64,000 nucleotides of DNA from Acidobacteriota bacterium (GTDB lineage Bacteria > Acidobacteriota > Terriglobia > Bryobacterales > Bryobacteraceae), in contig JAFKEE010000028.1 in the NCBI GenBank assembly GCA_017307505.1, positions 124,001 through 188,000 on the forward strand. The letters are read 5' to 3'. The translations under genes and the position numbers were made by a program. The notes under the pieces were generated by a model. The model made no database searches. It was not told where the DNA came from and saw only the letters and a program-made list of their open reading frames with translations. Shown piece by piece: positions 28,658 to 37,736 of the stretch. Each line of letters starts with the position of its first letter. Within the stretch, counting starts at the first letter, position 1.

Positions 28658-31096
28658 CTAGCCTTTGATCACGATGTTGACCAGCTTGCCGGGCAGCGTG
28701 ATCACCTTGACGATGGGGCGGCCGGCGATGAACGCCAGTACCTTTTCGTCGGCCAGGGCGAGCGCCTCTTGCTCCTCTTTTGTGGAGCCGTGGGCGGCGA
28801 TGATGCGGCCGCGCAGCTTGCCGTTGACCTGCACCGGGATCTCCAGCGCCTCTTCCTTGGCGAGCTCCGGATCGAACGCGGGCCAGGACTGGCGGAACAC
28901 GGGTCCGGTTCGCCCAATGGTTGCCCAGAGTTCTTCGGCGGCGTAGGGCGCAAACGGCGCAATCAGCAGGATCAGCTTGGCAGCCACCTCCTGCCGGACG
29001 GCCGGGGACAGGCCCGCTTCCGCGGCCTGCAGGGCATTCAGCAACTCCATCAACGCCGCAATCGACGTGTTGAAGTGCCAGCGGTTGTCGAAGTCCGACG
29101 TGATCTTGCGGATGGTCTGGTGGAGCTTGCGCAGGGCCTGGGCATCCGTCTCGCCGCTGCCTTCTGTGGCATCGGCATTGCGTGTGACCCATTTGAAGAG
29201 CCGCGTGAGGAAGCGGTACTGGCCTTCGACACTGGACTCGTTCCAGTCCATGTTCTTCTCCGGCGGAGCCGCGAAGAGGGTGAACAGGCGGCAGGTGTCG
29301 GCGCCGTACTTTTCCACCATCTCATCGGGGTCGACGATGTTGCCCTTGGACTTGGACATCGTCTGCCCGTTCAGCTGCACCATGCCCTGCGTGAACAGGT
29401 TCTTGAAGGGCTCGTCGACCTTCACCAGGCTGATATCGCGCATCACCTTGCACCAGAAGCGGGAGTAGAGCAGGTGCAGGATGGCGTGCGTGACGCCGCC
29501 GATGTACTGGTCCACCGGGAACCAGGGCTGGACGGTTTCGGGGGTGAACGGCAGCTTGTCGTTCTTTGGATCGACATAGCGGAAGAAGTACCACGAGGAA
29601 TCGACGAACGTATCCATCGTGTCGGTCTCGCGCTGCGCCGGGCCGCCGCACTTGGGGCAGGTGGTGTTCAGGAAGCTCGGATGGTTGGCTAGCGGCGATT
29701 TGCCCTGGCCGGTGAGTTCAACGTCGGAAGGCAGCAGTACGGGCAGTTGGTCGTCCGGTACAGGCACAACGCCGCACGCCGGGCAGTGCACGACCGGGAT
29801 CGGCGTGCCCCAGTAGCGCTGGCGGGAGACACCCCAGTCCTTCAGGCGGTAAGTGATGGAGGCTTCGCCGAAGCCATTCTCCTTGGCGCGCGCGCTCATC
29901 AGTTTGCGAGCCTCGGCGCTGGGGAGGCCGGACCATTCGCCGGAGTTTTCGACGATGCCGTATTCCGTGAACGGTTCCGTGGCAATGACGGGCAGAGTGC
30001 CGTCCACCGGCCGGATCACGGGCACGATGGAGATGCCGTACTTGGTGCAGAACTCGAAGTCGCGCTCGTCGTGCGCGGGCACGGCCATGATGGCTCCGGT
30101 GCCGTAGCCCCACAGGACGAAATTGGCGATCCAGATGGGGACCGTGGCTCCGTTGTAGGGGTTCACCGCGTAGTGTCCGGTGAAGAAGCCTTCTTTGACG
30201 AGGTTCTCAGGATCCTTGCGGCTCTGGTCGTCGACCATGGCCTTCAACTGCGTGGCCAGTGCGCCCTCGCAGAGCTGCTTGGAGACAGGATGCTCCGGCG
30301 CGAGGATGACGCAGGTGGCGCCGTAGATGGTGTCGACGCGCGTGGTGAACACGCGGATCTTCTGGTCGGTGCCTGCCAGGCCGAAATCGACCTCGGTGCC
30401 TTCGCTGCGCCCAATCCAGTTGCGCTGCATGGTGAGCACCTGCGAGGGCCAGCCGGCTTCGATCTGCTTCATGTCGTCGAGCAGTTGCTCGGCGTAAGCC
30501 GTGATGCGCAGGAACCACTGGACGAGTTCGCGTTGTTCCACCGGGGTGGTTTCGTGGCGCCAGCAGCAGCCGTTCTCCACCTGCTCATTGGCGAGCACCG
30601 TGGCGCATTCCGGGCACCAGTTCACCAGCGAGACTTTGCGGTAGGCCAGCCCGCGTTCCATCATGCGCAGGAAGAGCCACTGGTTCCAGCGGTAGTATTC
30701 CGGCTCGCACGTGGAGACTTCGCGATCCCAGTCATAAGCGAAGCCCATGCGCAGGAGCTGCTTCTTCATGTGCGCGATGTTGGAGTGGGTCCACTCGCTG
30801 GGGTGGCGGTTGTTCTTGATGGCCGCGTTTTCGGCGGGCAGGCCGAAGGCGTCCCAACCCATGGGGTGAAGCACGTCGAAGCCGCGCATCCACTGATAGC
30901 GAGCGAGCGTGTCTCCAATCGAGTAGTTCCGCACATGGCCCATGTGGAGACGGCCGCTGGGGTAGGGCAGCATCTCGAGGACGTAGTAGCGGGGCTTGCT
31001 GCCGTCATTGACGGCTTTGTAGAGCTCAGGGTCGGCGGACCAGCGCTGGCTCCAATTCAGCTCGATTTCCTGGTGGTTGTACGGCTTTTCCGGCAT
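28658..31096 (-). CDS. leuS: leucyl-tRNA synthetase
   Basis: A class I aminoacyl-tRNA synthetase of 812 residues that charges tRNA-Leu. The N-terminal signature [16 protein letters not shown] contains the HIGH motif as HMGH, and the KMSKS loop reads TMSKSKGN. The editing domain (CP1) contains the conserved threonine-rich TTRVDTIYG, and a zinc-domain with CPxCG pairs ([13 protein letters not shown]) follows. The C-terminal anticodon domain ends in VIKG. The ATG at 31096 lies inside the end of nfo, giving a 40-nt overlap. It ends at the strong terminator shared with the cupin gene. Confidence 0.97.
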   Translation of the reverse strand: MPEKPYNHQEIELNWSQRWSADPELYKAVNDGSKPRYYVLEMLPYPSGRLHMGHVRNYSIGDTLARYQWMRGFDVLHPMGWDAFGLPAENAAIKNNRHPSEWTHSNIAHMKKQLLRMGFAYDWDREVSTCEPEYYRWNQWLFLRMMERGLAYRKVSLVNWCPECATVLANEQVENGCCWRHETTPVEQRELVQWFLRITAYAEQLLDDMKQIEAGWPSQVLTMQRNWIGRSEGTEVDFGLAGTDQKIRVFTTRVDTIYGATCVILAPEHPVSKQLCEGALATQLKAMVDDQSRKDPENLVKEGFFTGHYAVNPYNGATVPIWIANFVLWGYGTGAIMAVPAHDERDFEFCTKYGISIVPVIRPVDGTLPVIATEPFTEYGIVENSGEWSGLPSAEARKLMSARAKENGFGEASITYRLKDWGVSRQRYWGTPIPVVHCPACGVVPVPDDQLPVLLPSDVELTGQGKSPLANHPSFLNTTCPKCGGPAQRETDTMDTFVDSSWYFFRYVDPKNDKLPFTPETVQPWFPVDQYIGGVTHAILHLLYSRFWCKVMRDISLVKVDEPFKNLFTQGMVQLNGQTMSKSKGNIVDPDEMVEKYGADTCRLFTLFAAPPEKNMDWNESSVEGQYRFLTRLFKWVTRNADATEGSGETDAQALRKLHQTIRKITSDFDNRWHFNTSIAALMELLNALQAAEAGLSPAVRQEVAAKLILLIAPFAPYAAEELWATIGRTGPVFRQSWPAFDPELAKEEALEIPVQVNGKLRGRIIAAHGSTKEEQEALALADEKVLAFIAGRPIVKVITLPGKLVNIVIKG

Positions 31097-31935
31097 AGTG
31101 ATTTCAGTGCGTCCACATTGCGTTGGTCGTCGCCCGGCTGGTCGATGGGGGTCTCCAGCACAAACGCCTTATCCCGCAGTTTCGGATGGTTCAGAATCCT
31201 GCGAAAACCTTCCAACCCGATGTGACCTTCTCCTATGTTCGCATGCCGGTCCAGTTTCGAGGCGAACGCCCCTTTGGAATCGTTGGTATGAATGACGGGA
31301 ATGTGTTCCAGGCCGAGGATGAGTTCAGCTTCCTTGACGGTCTGCTCGAGGCCCTTCTCCGTGGAAACGTCGAAGCCCGAAACGTACAGATGGCACGTGT
31401 CCAGGCAGTAGCCGATGGGATAAGGGACGTTCTCCATGGACAGGTCCCGGATGGCCTTGAGGTCCTCGAAAGTGCGGCCGATGGTGGAGCCGGCGCCCGC
31501 CGTATTCTCCAGCAGCAGCGTGAGGTTCTTCGGCTTGAGCCCCTCGGAAGCCCTTTCAAGTGAGCGCGCCAGGGTTTCGATGCCCTGTTCGAGGGTATGA
31601 TCTTTGGAACTGCCGGGGTGAATGACAAGGTACTCGGCGCCAATGGCAATCGCGCGTTCCAGTTCACCACGAAAGCCGGCGACGGATTTCTCGCGAATGG
31701 CGGAGTCCGCGGCTGCCATGTTGATGAGGTAACTGTCGTGGATCACCAACGGAGTGAGATCGTTGGCGGCCCGAAACTCCTTCATCTCCTTCGTCTGCTC
31801 CTCAGACGGCATGGAGGCACGCCACATCCGCGGGCTGGCGGAGAAGATCTGCAGGCAGTTGGCGCCCAATTCCTGAGCTTTCCTGGCCGCGTTGACCAGC
31901 GCGCCCGATGTGGAGCAATGGATCCCGATTCGCAT
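31057..31935 (-). CDS. nfo: endonuclease IV (AP endonuclease)
   Basis: A 292-residue base-excision-repair enzyme cutting at abasic sites. The start [13 protein letters not shown] and the block [15 protein letters not shown] match the family. Zinc ligands are visible in [62 protein letters not shown] and the terminal ETP. The last 40 nt overlap the leuS start in another frame, so translation of the two is coupled. The C-terminal dozen residues ([14 protein letters not shown]) are unconserved and look like a by-product of the overlap. A 216-nt divergent gap (31936-32151) upstream contains no clear promoter. Confidence 0.94.
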   Translation of the reverse strand: MRIGIHCSTSGALVNAARKAQELGANCLQIFSASPRMWRASMPSEEQTKEMKEFRAANDLTPLVIHDSYLINMAAADSAIREKSVAGFRGELERAIAIGAEYLVIHPGSSKDHTLEQGIETLARSLERASEGLKPKNLTLLLENTAGAGSTIGRTFEDLKAIRDLSMENVPYPIGYCLDTCHLYVSGFDVSTEKGLEQTVKEAELILGLEHIPVIHTNDSKGAFASKLDRHANIGEGHIGLEGFRRILNHPKLRDKAFVLETPIDQPGDDQRNVDALKSLCRKSRTTTRKSS

Positions 31936-32151
31936 TCCTCCGAGTTTACCCTGACCGATCGGATGGCTTTGTAACAGGGGAAGGCAGGGCGATAGCCCGG
32001 TTTGGCCAGTCCAAGGATGGTTATCGTTTGCATGAAGAATTTGTAACCCTTGGATAGGTCTGAATCGTCTAATCCAGTAGGGGACTTCTAGGCGAGGAAA
32101 ATCCCTTGGCGCCGTACCTAATTCAGGTATTAACCGATTGGAATCTGCAAA

Positions 32152-33954
32152 ATGCGGAGAACGTGGAGTGTTCCCCTACTGGGGTTGTTTGTCATTGGCC
32201 TGATCTGGGGACAATCCCGATGGGGTGACATCCGATCCCTGTTCCGGCGCGACGTTGGCACCCACTATTCCATCCCCACCTACCGAAGTCTTGATGAATG
32301 GCGGCTGCGCCGGGCTCACCTCAGAACGCAGATCCTGACGGCTGCGGGGCTGCAGCCAATGCTGCCCAAATCCCCACTTCATGCGCGACGCTTCGGCGCA
32401 TTGGATAAAGGCGCCTTTGTCGTTGAGAAGGTTTTGCTGGAAACGATTCCCGGCTATTTCCTCGCCGGAAATCTCTATCTACCCAAAAATACAGGCGATA
32501 ATAAAGTGCCGGCGGTACTTGTTCCGCACGGGCATTGGAAGAACGGGCGCATTCATGATGCCTCGGACTATTCCGTGCCTGCTCTGTGCGCGAACCTGGC
32601 CGCGCAGGGCTACGCCGCGTTTGCCTACGACATGGTGGGCTACAACGACACGCGGCAGACCTCGCACACTTTCGGCAAATCGGAGCAGGAAGAGCAGTGG
32701 GGCTTTAGTCCGCTTGGCCTGCAGCTTTGGAACTCGATCCGGTCGCTGGATTTCCTGGAATCCCTGGATGTCGTAGACGGCAAGCGCATCGCCGTGACCG
32801 GCGCGTCCGGCGGAGCCACCCAGTCGCTGCTGGTGGCGGCGGTGGACGATCGTCTGCAGGCTTCCATTCCCGTCTGCATGGTGTCGGCGACGTTCCAGGG
32901 CGACTGCACCTGCGAGGAGGCGCCCGGGCTGCGCTTGGGCACCAACAACATGGAGATCGCGGCGCTGATGGCGCCGAAGCCGATGCTGCTGCTCTCCTCC
33001 AAGAAGGACTGGACGAAGCGCACACCCGAGGAAGAGTATCCAGCCATCCAGTCGATTTACCGGCTCTATGGGAATCCTGATGCGGTGTCGTCCATTCAGA
33101 TCGATTCGGGCCACAACTACAACCGCAAGAGCAGGGAAGAGGCTTACCGCTTCCTGTTCAACGTGCTCAAGCCCGACATTCCGTTCTCGGCGGCGCGGGA
33201 GAGTGTGCAGGTCAAGTTCAAACCTGAAGATCTGCTCGTCGGAGAACTGCCGGCGGATCTTCATCCGCTATCACAGGACGAAGTCTTCGCCAGTTGGCGC
33301 GAATTGTCGCGTCAACGGGTGAAGGCGCTTTCGGATCAGGATGCGCGGCGGCTGCTTGCATCGACGGTTGGGGCTACCTGGCCCCGGCGCGTGGAGGCGA
33401 TCCCGGCGGGGCAGTTGGTTCTGCTGGAGCGGGCCGGTTCCGGGGAACGCGTGCCGGCGCGCTGGGCTCCGGGTCGGGTGCCGGAAGCGGCTTTGCTCAT
33501 CGATCCAGGCGGATCGGAGGCGGCGCGGCGTAGCCGTTCCGCGTCGCATTTCGTGGCGCGGGGCGCTTCGATTCTGACTGTGGACGTGTATCAGACGGGC
33601 AGCGCGACGACACCGGGTGTCAGTTGCGGCCGGACGTGCCTGACCTTCCAGCGCAGCGACGATGCGAACCGGGTATCGGACATTCTGACGGCGCTGTCTT
33701 ATCTGAACTCGACGCGTCCGACGCGCATCACGATGTCGTGCAACGGCAAAGCGGGGTCGTGGTGTGTCGTGGCGGCGGCGGTGACGCCAGCCTCTGTGCC
33801 TCTGAGTGTGGATCTGCTGGATCCCGAAATTGCAGCGTTGAATGATCAGCCCGGGCCGTTGTTCATTCCGGGGTTGGAACGCGCCGGCGGCATGCAGCAG
33901 GTGCTGCGCCTGATCCGGCTGAACCACCAGTTACGGATTGAGACGGCCGACTGA
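32152..33954 (+). CDS. exported alpha/beta hydrolase, acetyl-xylan-esterase-like
   Basis: A 600-residue protein with an N-terminal signal (SVPLLGLFVIGLIWGQS). The hydrolase domain has the nucleophile elbow GASGGA (serine of GxSxG), an oxyanion stretch VPHGHWKNG, and a later SGHNYN histidine block. The first 380 residues fit the abhydrolase/DUF-type esterase seen in soil bacteria. The second half (about 385-600) has lost the GxSxG but repeats a similar fold, with CNGKAGSWC, so the protein may contain two hydrolase-like domains with only the first active. Expected activity is deacetylation or de-esterification of polysaccharides in the periplasm; substrate not determinable. The gene has no operon partner. 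Confidence 0.72.
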   Translation: MRRTWSVPLLGLFVIGLIWGQSRWGDIRSLFRRDVGTHYSIPTYRSLDEWRLRRAHLRTQILTAAGLQPMLPKSPLHARRFGALDKGAFVVEKVLLETIPGYFLAGNLYLPKNTGDNKVPAVLVPHGHWKNGRIHDASDYSVPALCANLAAQGYAAFAYDMVGYNDTRQTSHTFGKSEQEEQWGFSPLGLQLWNSIRSLDFLESLDVVDGKRIAVTGASGGATQSLLVAAVDDRLQASIPVCMVSATFQGDCTCEEAPGLRLGTNNMEIAALMAPKPMLLLSSKKDWTKRTPEEEYPAIQSIYRLYGNPDAVSSIQIDSGHNYNRKSREEAYRFLFNVLKPDIPFSAARESVQVKFKPEDLLVGELPADLHPLSQDEVFASWRELSRQRVKALSDQDARRLLASTVGATWPRRVEAIPAGQLVLLERAGSGERVPARWAPGRVPEAALLIDPGGSEAARRSRSASHFVARGASILTVDVYQTGSATTPGVSCGRTCLTFQRSDDANRVSDILTALSYLNSTRPTRITMSCNGKAGSWCVVAAAVTPASVPLSVDLLDPEIAALNDQPGPLFIPGLERAGGMQQVLRLIRLNHQLRIETAD

Positions 33955-33955
33955 G

Positions 33956-34801
33956 CTACTGAACGGTGAAGGGCAGGCTGATGCGGGCGTCGCCGTGCTC
34001 GGCGGTCAGGACGTAGGGGCCGGGTTTCATGGCGGGGAGTTCCACGTTGGGATCGCCTGTCACGCTAAACCACTTCTGCTCACTCGACCAGGACCAGACT
34101 TCACTGCCGGTCTCATCATAAAGCCGGAGGTATTTCCCGGCGGCCTGCTGTGTGTCCACCTCCAGGCGTGCCCACGTTTTGTCCTCGTTGAGGGAGAGTC
34201 GAATGCCGTTCTCGGGGCCTTTGAGGACGGTGGCGGAGCCGAGGCGCGCGTAGACGAGTTCGTAATTTGCCGTCGAGGGTCCGCCGGTATTAATACTGCG
34301 AGCCACCAACCCCACGCCGTCGATGAAGACTTCCTTGGTGATGCCCACCTGAAAGACCCTGGGGTACGCGAAGGCAATCCCGTTTGAAAACGCGCCAGCC
34401 GCGGTTTTGAGGGACTCCTCCTTGCTGGTGATGACCGCGGCGCCGATGCCGCCGGGTAGGGAGGTTCCGAACGTCTCTCCAACTTTCCTGGAGAAGTCGT
34501 ACCAAAGGGCGTCCTCCCCGGTGTCTTCCTTCCACTGCAGGATGCGGTCCGCATCCTTGCGGAGCCAATACGAGCCGTCTGGCAGACCCTGTAGTTGGAA
34601 GTAGGTGTGACCCGCGAACTCACGCGCTTCGCCCACGCGCAGGACGAGCGGCTCAGTCTGGCGCGTACCGCTGCCGCGATACACCCACTGGTTGCCCGTT
34701 TCCAAGGGCAGCCAGTCCGCAGCCATCAGCCCCGGCCCACAGGCCAGCGCGATCAGGAGATTAGTGCACCGCCATGATTTCAAAAGCAACGGTTCCCCCA
34801 T
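33956..34801 (-). CDS. exported protein, paralogue of the adjacent BsuPI-like protein
   Basis: A protein of about 281 residues (start at ATG 34801; ATG 34816 or TTG 34783 are alternatives). A signal peptide (TNLLIALACGPGLMA) leads to WLPLETGNQWVYR, the same opening as the upstream neighbour's YFPLQAGNQWIYR. The two proteins match along their length: a beta-rich lipoprotein-like domain, then a C-terminal Ig-like segment (LRLYDETGSEVWSW...). Thus they arose by tandem duplication. Here the C-terminal part is shorter and the cysteines are absent. The gene overlaps the end of the upstream gene by about 40 nt. Function unknown. No binding motif was recognised. Confidence 0.68.
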   Translation of the reverse strand: MGEPLLLKSWRCTNLLIALACGPGLMAADWLPLETGNQWVYRGSGTRQTEPLVLRVGEAREFAGHTYFQLQGLPDGSYWLRKDADRILQWKEDTGEDALWYDFSRKVGETFGTSLPGGIGAAVITSKEESLKTAAGAFSNGIAFAYPRVFQVGITKEVFIDGVGLVARSINTGGPSTANYELVYARLGSATVLKGPENGIRLSLNEDKTWARLEVDTQQAAGKYLRLYDETGSEVWSWSSEQKWFSVTGDPNVELPAMKPGPYVLTAEHGDARISLPFTVQ

Positions 34802-35759
34802 ACAACTTGCCGCCATCGGTCGTCAGCCAGACTTCCACCGTATATCGGCCATCGGGCCAGGGCTGAGCCGTCGAGTTGGTCTGCTCACCCAGCGGCACGC
34901 TGACCGCCCAGTTCGCCTCGCCCTTCACCGTTTCGCTGTGCAGCACGGCCACGAATGTCTTATTAGCCGACCACTGGAAGATCTGCTTGCCGCCTGCGTC
35001 GCGAATGACTAAATCGTAGACCTGCCCGGAGGGGAAATTCAAGGTTAACTTGTCTTTCGTCGTATTCCGTAAGGTCATCCGCACCAGCATCAGCGGCACG
35101 GCCTTATTCGGATCCACGGGCGGCATGAGATCGGCGACATAAACGGCCCGGTCGAGCGACAGGCCGAAGGCGAGTTCCGGCTCTGAGATGACCGTTCGGC
35201 CGCCTAACTTGGCGTAAACCAGGTCGTAGGAGCGGGGGCCGGCAAAGGTCTGCCAGGTCCGGCGCAATAATCCAACGGAGGGAAGCCAGACATCGGACTC
35301 GATGCCGGCGTCGGCGCAGTTGGCGGGCGTATAGCGGACCGACAGAGCGTTGTTGAACTCACCCACCGGGCCCTTGTAGGCCGCTTCGCGCGAGGTGATC
35401 ACGCTGGACTTGTTACAGGAATCGACGCCGGTTTCGGTTTCCACACCCTCCGCGGCGGTGGTGTCGAGCCAGACCTTATCGGCCTTCGCTTCGGCATCCC
35501 AGTACAGAATCCGCCCGCCGTCGTCCTTCCGGAGCAGAACTTCGGGCTGCGAGGGCAGGCCTCGGACTAGGAAATGTTCCTGGTCCCCGGCTGCCTGCGA
35601 TTCCACGACCTGCAAGGTGAACGTACCCGCGGCGGAACGGTAAATCCACTGGTTTCCGGCCTGCAATGGGAAATAGTCGGTTTGTGCGCTGGCAGCCGCG
35701 CTGCACAGCAAAATGCCTCCCGCAAGGAGGCTAAGAGTAGAAATTCTTTTCCCAGGCAT
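34761..35759 (-). CDS. exported protein with C-terminal BsuPI-like domain
   Basis: A 332-residue exported protein (signal ISTLSLLAGGILLCSAAASAQ). The N-terminal domain starts YFPLQAGNQWIYR and includes cysteines at about 116 and 152 (DSCNKS and NCADAG) that could form a disulfide. The C-terminal 100 residues match the BsuPI proteinase-inhibitor fold: VRMTLRNTTKDKLTLNFPSGQVYDLVIRD followed by IFQWSANKTFVAV. BsuPI domains are also found in proteins not known to inhibit proteases. Its ATG lies within the last 29 nt of the aldo/keto reductase gene and its stop within the next gene, so the three are transcribed together. Confidence 0.72.
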   Translation of the reverse strand: MPGKRISTLSLLAGGILLCSAAASAQTDYFPLQAGNQWIYRSAAGTFTLQVVESQAAGDQEHFLVRGLPSQPEVLLRKDDGGRILYWDAEAKADKVWLDTTAAEGVETETGVDSCNKSSVITSREAAYKGPVGEFNNALSVRYTPANCADAGIESDVWLPSVGLLRRTWQTFAGPRSYDLVYAKLGGRTVISEPELAFGLSLDRAVYVADLMPPVDPNKAVPLMLVRMTLRNTTKDKLTLNFPSGQVYDLVIRDAGGKQIFQWSANKTFVAVLHSETVKGEANWAVSVPLGEQTNSTAQPWPDGRYTVEVWLTTDGGKLYGGTVAFEIMAVH

Positions 35760-36717
35760 GGCGTCGTAAGATTTCGAGAACCGGGGCGGGTAAGACCCCC
35801 TTCTCTGAGACGGCCATATTCTGTTCTACGTTTCGAATCTTCCTCATTCCAGGGATCACCGTGGAGACCGCCGGGTGCGAAATACAGAAGCGCAAAGCCG
35901 TCTCTGCCAGGGTTTCGTTGAGTCCGGCCGGCTCCAGTGCAGCCCGCAGTAAATTTACTTTTTCGTACACGAGTTGCTTGTGATTGCCGCGGAAATACCA
36001 GGCCCGGAATTCGGCCGGGTCGAACTCGGTTTCCGGGGTAATCGCTCCGGTTAAGGCGCCTTCATCTAAAGGAACGCGCGCGAGAACACCGATGTTCAAT
36101 TCCTGGCACAGCGGGTAAAGATTCTTTTCCGGGGTCTGGTCGAAAATGTTGTAGATCACCTGGACCGTATCGATCAGTCCGGTCCGGCAAGCCTCCAGGG
36201 CCGAGTCGGGCTGGTGGTCGTTGATCGAAATCCCCCAGAACCGCACTTTGCCGGCCTTCTTGAGATCCTCGATCGCCTTCTTCCACTCGTCGCGGCCGAT
36301 CCACTTCGGATTCCAGACGTGGAACTGCTGCAGGTCGATGGTCTCGACGCCGAGGTTCTTCAGCGAGGTCTCCGTGCACTTCACCACGTAGTCGTAGGGG
36401 AAGACATCATCGAGCCCGATACCGGGCTGCGCCGGCCAGATCCGGTTCTTCGGTGGCACCTTGGTGGCCACGTAAGGCTTAGCGCCGGTCTCCTTCAAAG
36501 TCTGGGCGATGAGCTGTTCACTGTGGCCTTCGTTGTAGGCGAGGGCGGTATCGATGAAGTTCAGCCCCAGTTCCAAGGCGCGGCGCAGAGCAGCCAGCGC
36601 GTCGTCTTCGGCATGGCCCCGCCACTGGTTTCCACCAAGGCCCCAGGCTCCGTAACCAATCTCAGAAATCTGCCAACCTGTCCGTCCGAGCGTGCGTCTG
36701 TGAATCACGACTCCCAT
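35731..36717 (-). CDS. aldo/keto reductase
   Basis: An NAD(P)H-dependent oxidoreductase of 328 residues from the ATG at 36717 (MGVVIHRRTLGRTGW); the longer frame from 36795 has no support. The TIM barrel keeps the catalytic tetrad: Asp and Tyr in FIDTALAYNEGHSE, Lys in VATKVPPKN, His in DLQQFHVWN. The NADP-binding C-terminal part reads TVIPGMRKIRNVEQNM. It is the first gene of a minus-strand operon with two paralogous exported proteins. It is divergent from the next gene, whose ATG starts 20 nt away. Substrate unknown; family members reduce sugars or carbonyl stress products. Confidence 0.9.
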   Translation of the reverse strand: MGVVIHRRTLGRTGWQISEIGYGAWGLGGNQWRGHAEDDALAALRRALELGLNFIDTALAYNEGHSEQLIAQTLKETGAKPYVATKVPPKNRIWPAQPGIGLDDVFPYDYVVKCTETSLKNLGVETIDLQQFHVWNPKWIGRDEWKKAIEDLKKAGKVRFWGISINDHQPDSALEACRTGLIDTVQVIYNIFDQTPEKNLYPLCQELNIGVLARVPLDEGALTGAITPETEFDPAEFRAWYFRGNHKQLVYEKVNLLRAALEPAGLNETLAETALRFCISHPAVSTVIPGMRKIRNVEQNMAVSEKGVLPAPVLEILRRHAWEKNFYS

Positions 36718-36736
36718 AATAGAGGAAGGGAGTGCC

Positions 36737-37507
36737 ATGCGCGTCGTACTCACTCTGATTTTCCTGGCCGCCCTGGCCTGGGCCGATACCTTCAAGCTGT
36801 ATCTGAAAGAGGGCGGCTACCACTCCGTTACCGAATACAAGGTGCTGGAAGACCGCGTCCGCTACTACTCAGCCGAACGCGGCGACTGGGAAGAGATCCC
36901 GCTCGAACTCGTCGATCTCAAGAAGACCGAGGGTGAACGGAAAGCGCGCGTCGAGGCCGAGAAGAAGGACGCCGCGATCGAGGACGCCGAGGAAAAGTTC
37001 GATCGCGCGCTGAAACGCGAGATCAGCCGCATCCCGGTCGACTCCGGCGTCTACTTCGTGGAGAACGATAAGGTCGTCGAAGTAAAGACCGCCGAGATGA
37101 AGATGCGCGGCGACAAGAAGCGCTCGTTCCTCAAGGCGATGTCCCCCCTGCCCATCATTTCCAACAAGGCAGTGCTCGAACTGCCCGGCGAGAACTCGGC
37201 CGTCTCGGTGCCCGACCCGGCCCAGAACTTCTACTTCCGCATCGCCAACGTCCAGCGGTTCTCCATTGTGCGCCTCAAGCCGGGCAAGGGAGTCCGCGAA
37301 GTGGCGATCTGGACCCGCCAACCGGTCACCAACCTGGTCGCTTTCGAAATGGACCTGGTGGAGGTGTTCCGCCAGCAGTTGAGCGACGACCTCTACAAAG
37401 TCTGGCCGACCAAGCCCCTGACGCCCGGAGAGTACGCTATGGTGCAGTACGCCGAGGGCGAGGGCGAAATTCAGATCTGGGACTTCCGCGTCCCTGCCAA
37501 AAACTAG
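36737..37507 (+). CDS. exported protein of unknown function
   Basis: A 256-residue protein with a signal peptide (VVLTLIFLAALAWA) and ATG 36737 preceded by AGGAAGGGAG. The mature protein opens DTFKLYLKEGGYHSVTEYKVLEDRVRYYSAERGDWEEIP, a type of hydrophobic/charged repeat often seen in acidobacterial membrane proteins, then a charged coiled-coil-like helix (about 65-95, KARVEAEKKDAAIEDAEEKFDRALKREI). The C-terminal part is beta-rich (VYFVENDKVVEV..., WPTKPLTPGEYAMVQY). I do not recognise a named family. It is divergent from the aldo/keto reductase with only 20 nt between starts, so their promoters must overlap. Confidence 0.72.
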   Translation: MRVVLTLIFLAALAWADTFKLYLKEGGYHSVTEYKVLEDRVRYYSAERGDWEEIPLELVDLKKTEGERKARVEAEKKDAAIEDAEEKFDRALKREISRIPVDSGVYFVENDKVVEVKTAEMKMRGDKKRSFLKAMSPLPIISNKAVLELPGENSAVSVPDPAQNFYFRIANVQRFSIVRLKPGKGVREVAIWTRQPVTNLVAFEMDLVEVFRQQLSDDLYKVWPTKPLTPGEYAMVQYAEGEGEIQIWDFRVPAKN

Positions 37508-37736
37508 CTCTCAAACATAGTCAGGCTAGCGGCCATCCGCCGCGTATGCGGGCATGGCCCGCGCGATCCCGCAAGGCGGAGCCATGGTTCCGTCTGGCGG
37601 AGCCGTGCCAGGGAAGAGGCTGGAAAGCTGAAACTTTGGGGCGGGGTTCGACATCTGACAGTTGAACGCTCACGTTTTCATATAAGGATTTGCTCAAGTG
37701 TGATAGACTCGCCTTGAGCTCGTACGGTACTCAACT
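37508..37736. other. intergenic region upstream of clpB with short repeats
   Basis: Contains a hairpin GCGGGC-ATG-GCCCGC (37548-37562) and a 9-bp direct repeat GGCGGAGCC (37575-37583 and 37596-37604). A TAGACT at 37704-37709 could be a -10 for clpB. I see no CIRCE element or convincing heat-shock promoter. Confidence 0.35.

Noticed and set aside
29747-31225. 492-codon plus-strand frame opposite leuS
   Set aside because: Shadow of leuS with no domain.
37508-37736. heat-shock promoter or CIRCE element for clpB
   Set aside because: GTTGAAC (37661-37667) and CATATA (37679-37684) are too close for a sigma-32 pair, and there is no CIRCE dyad.
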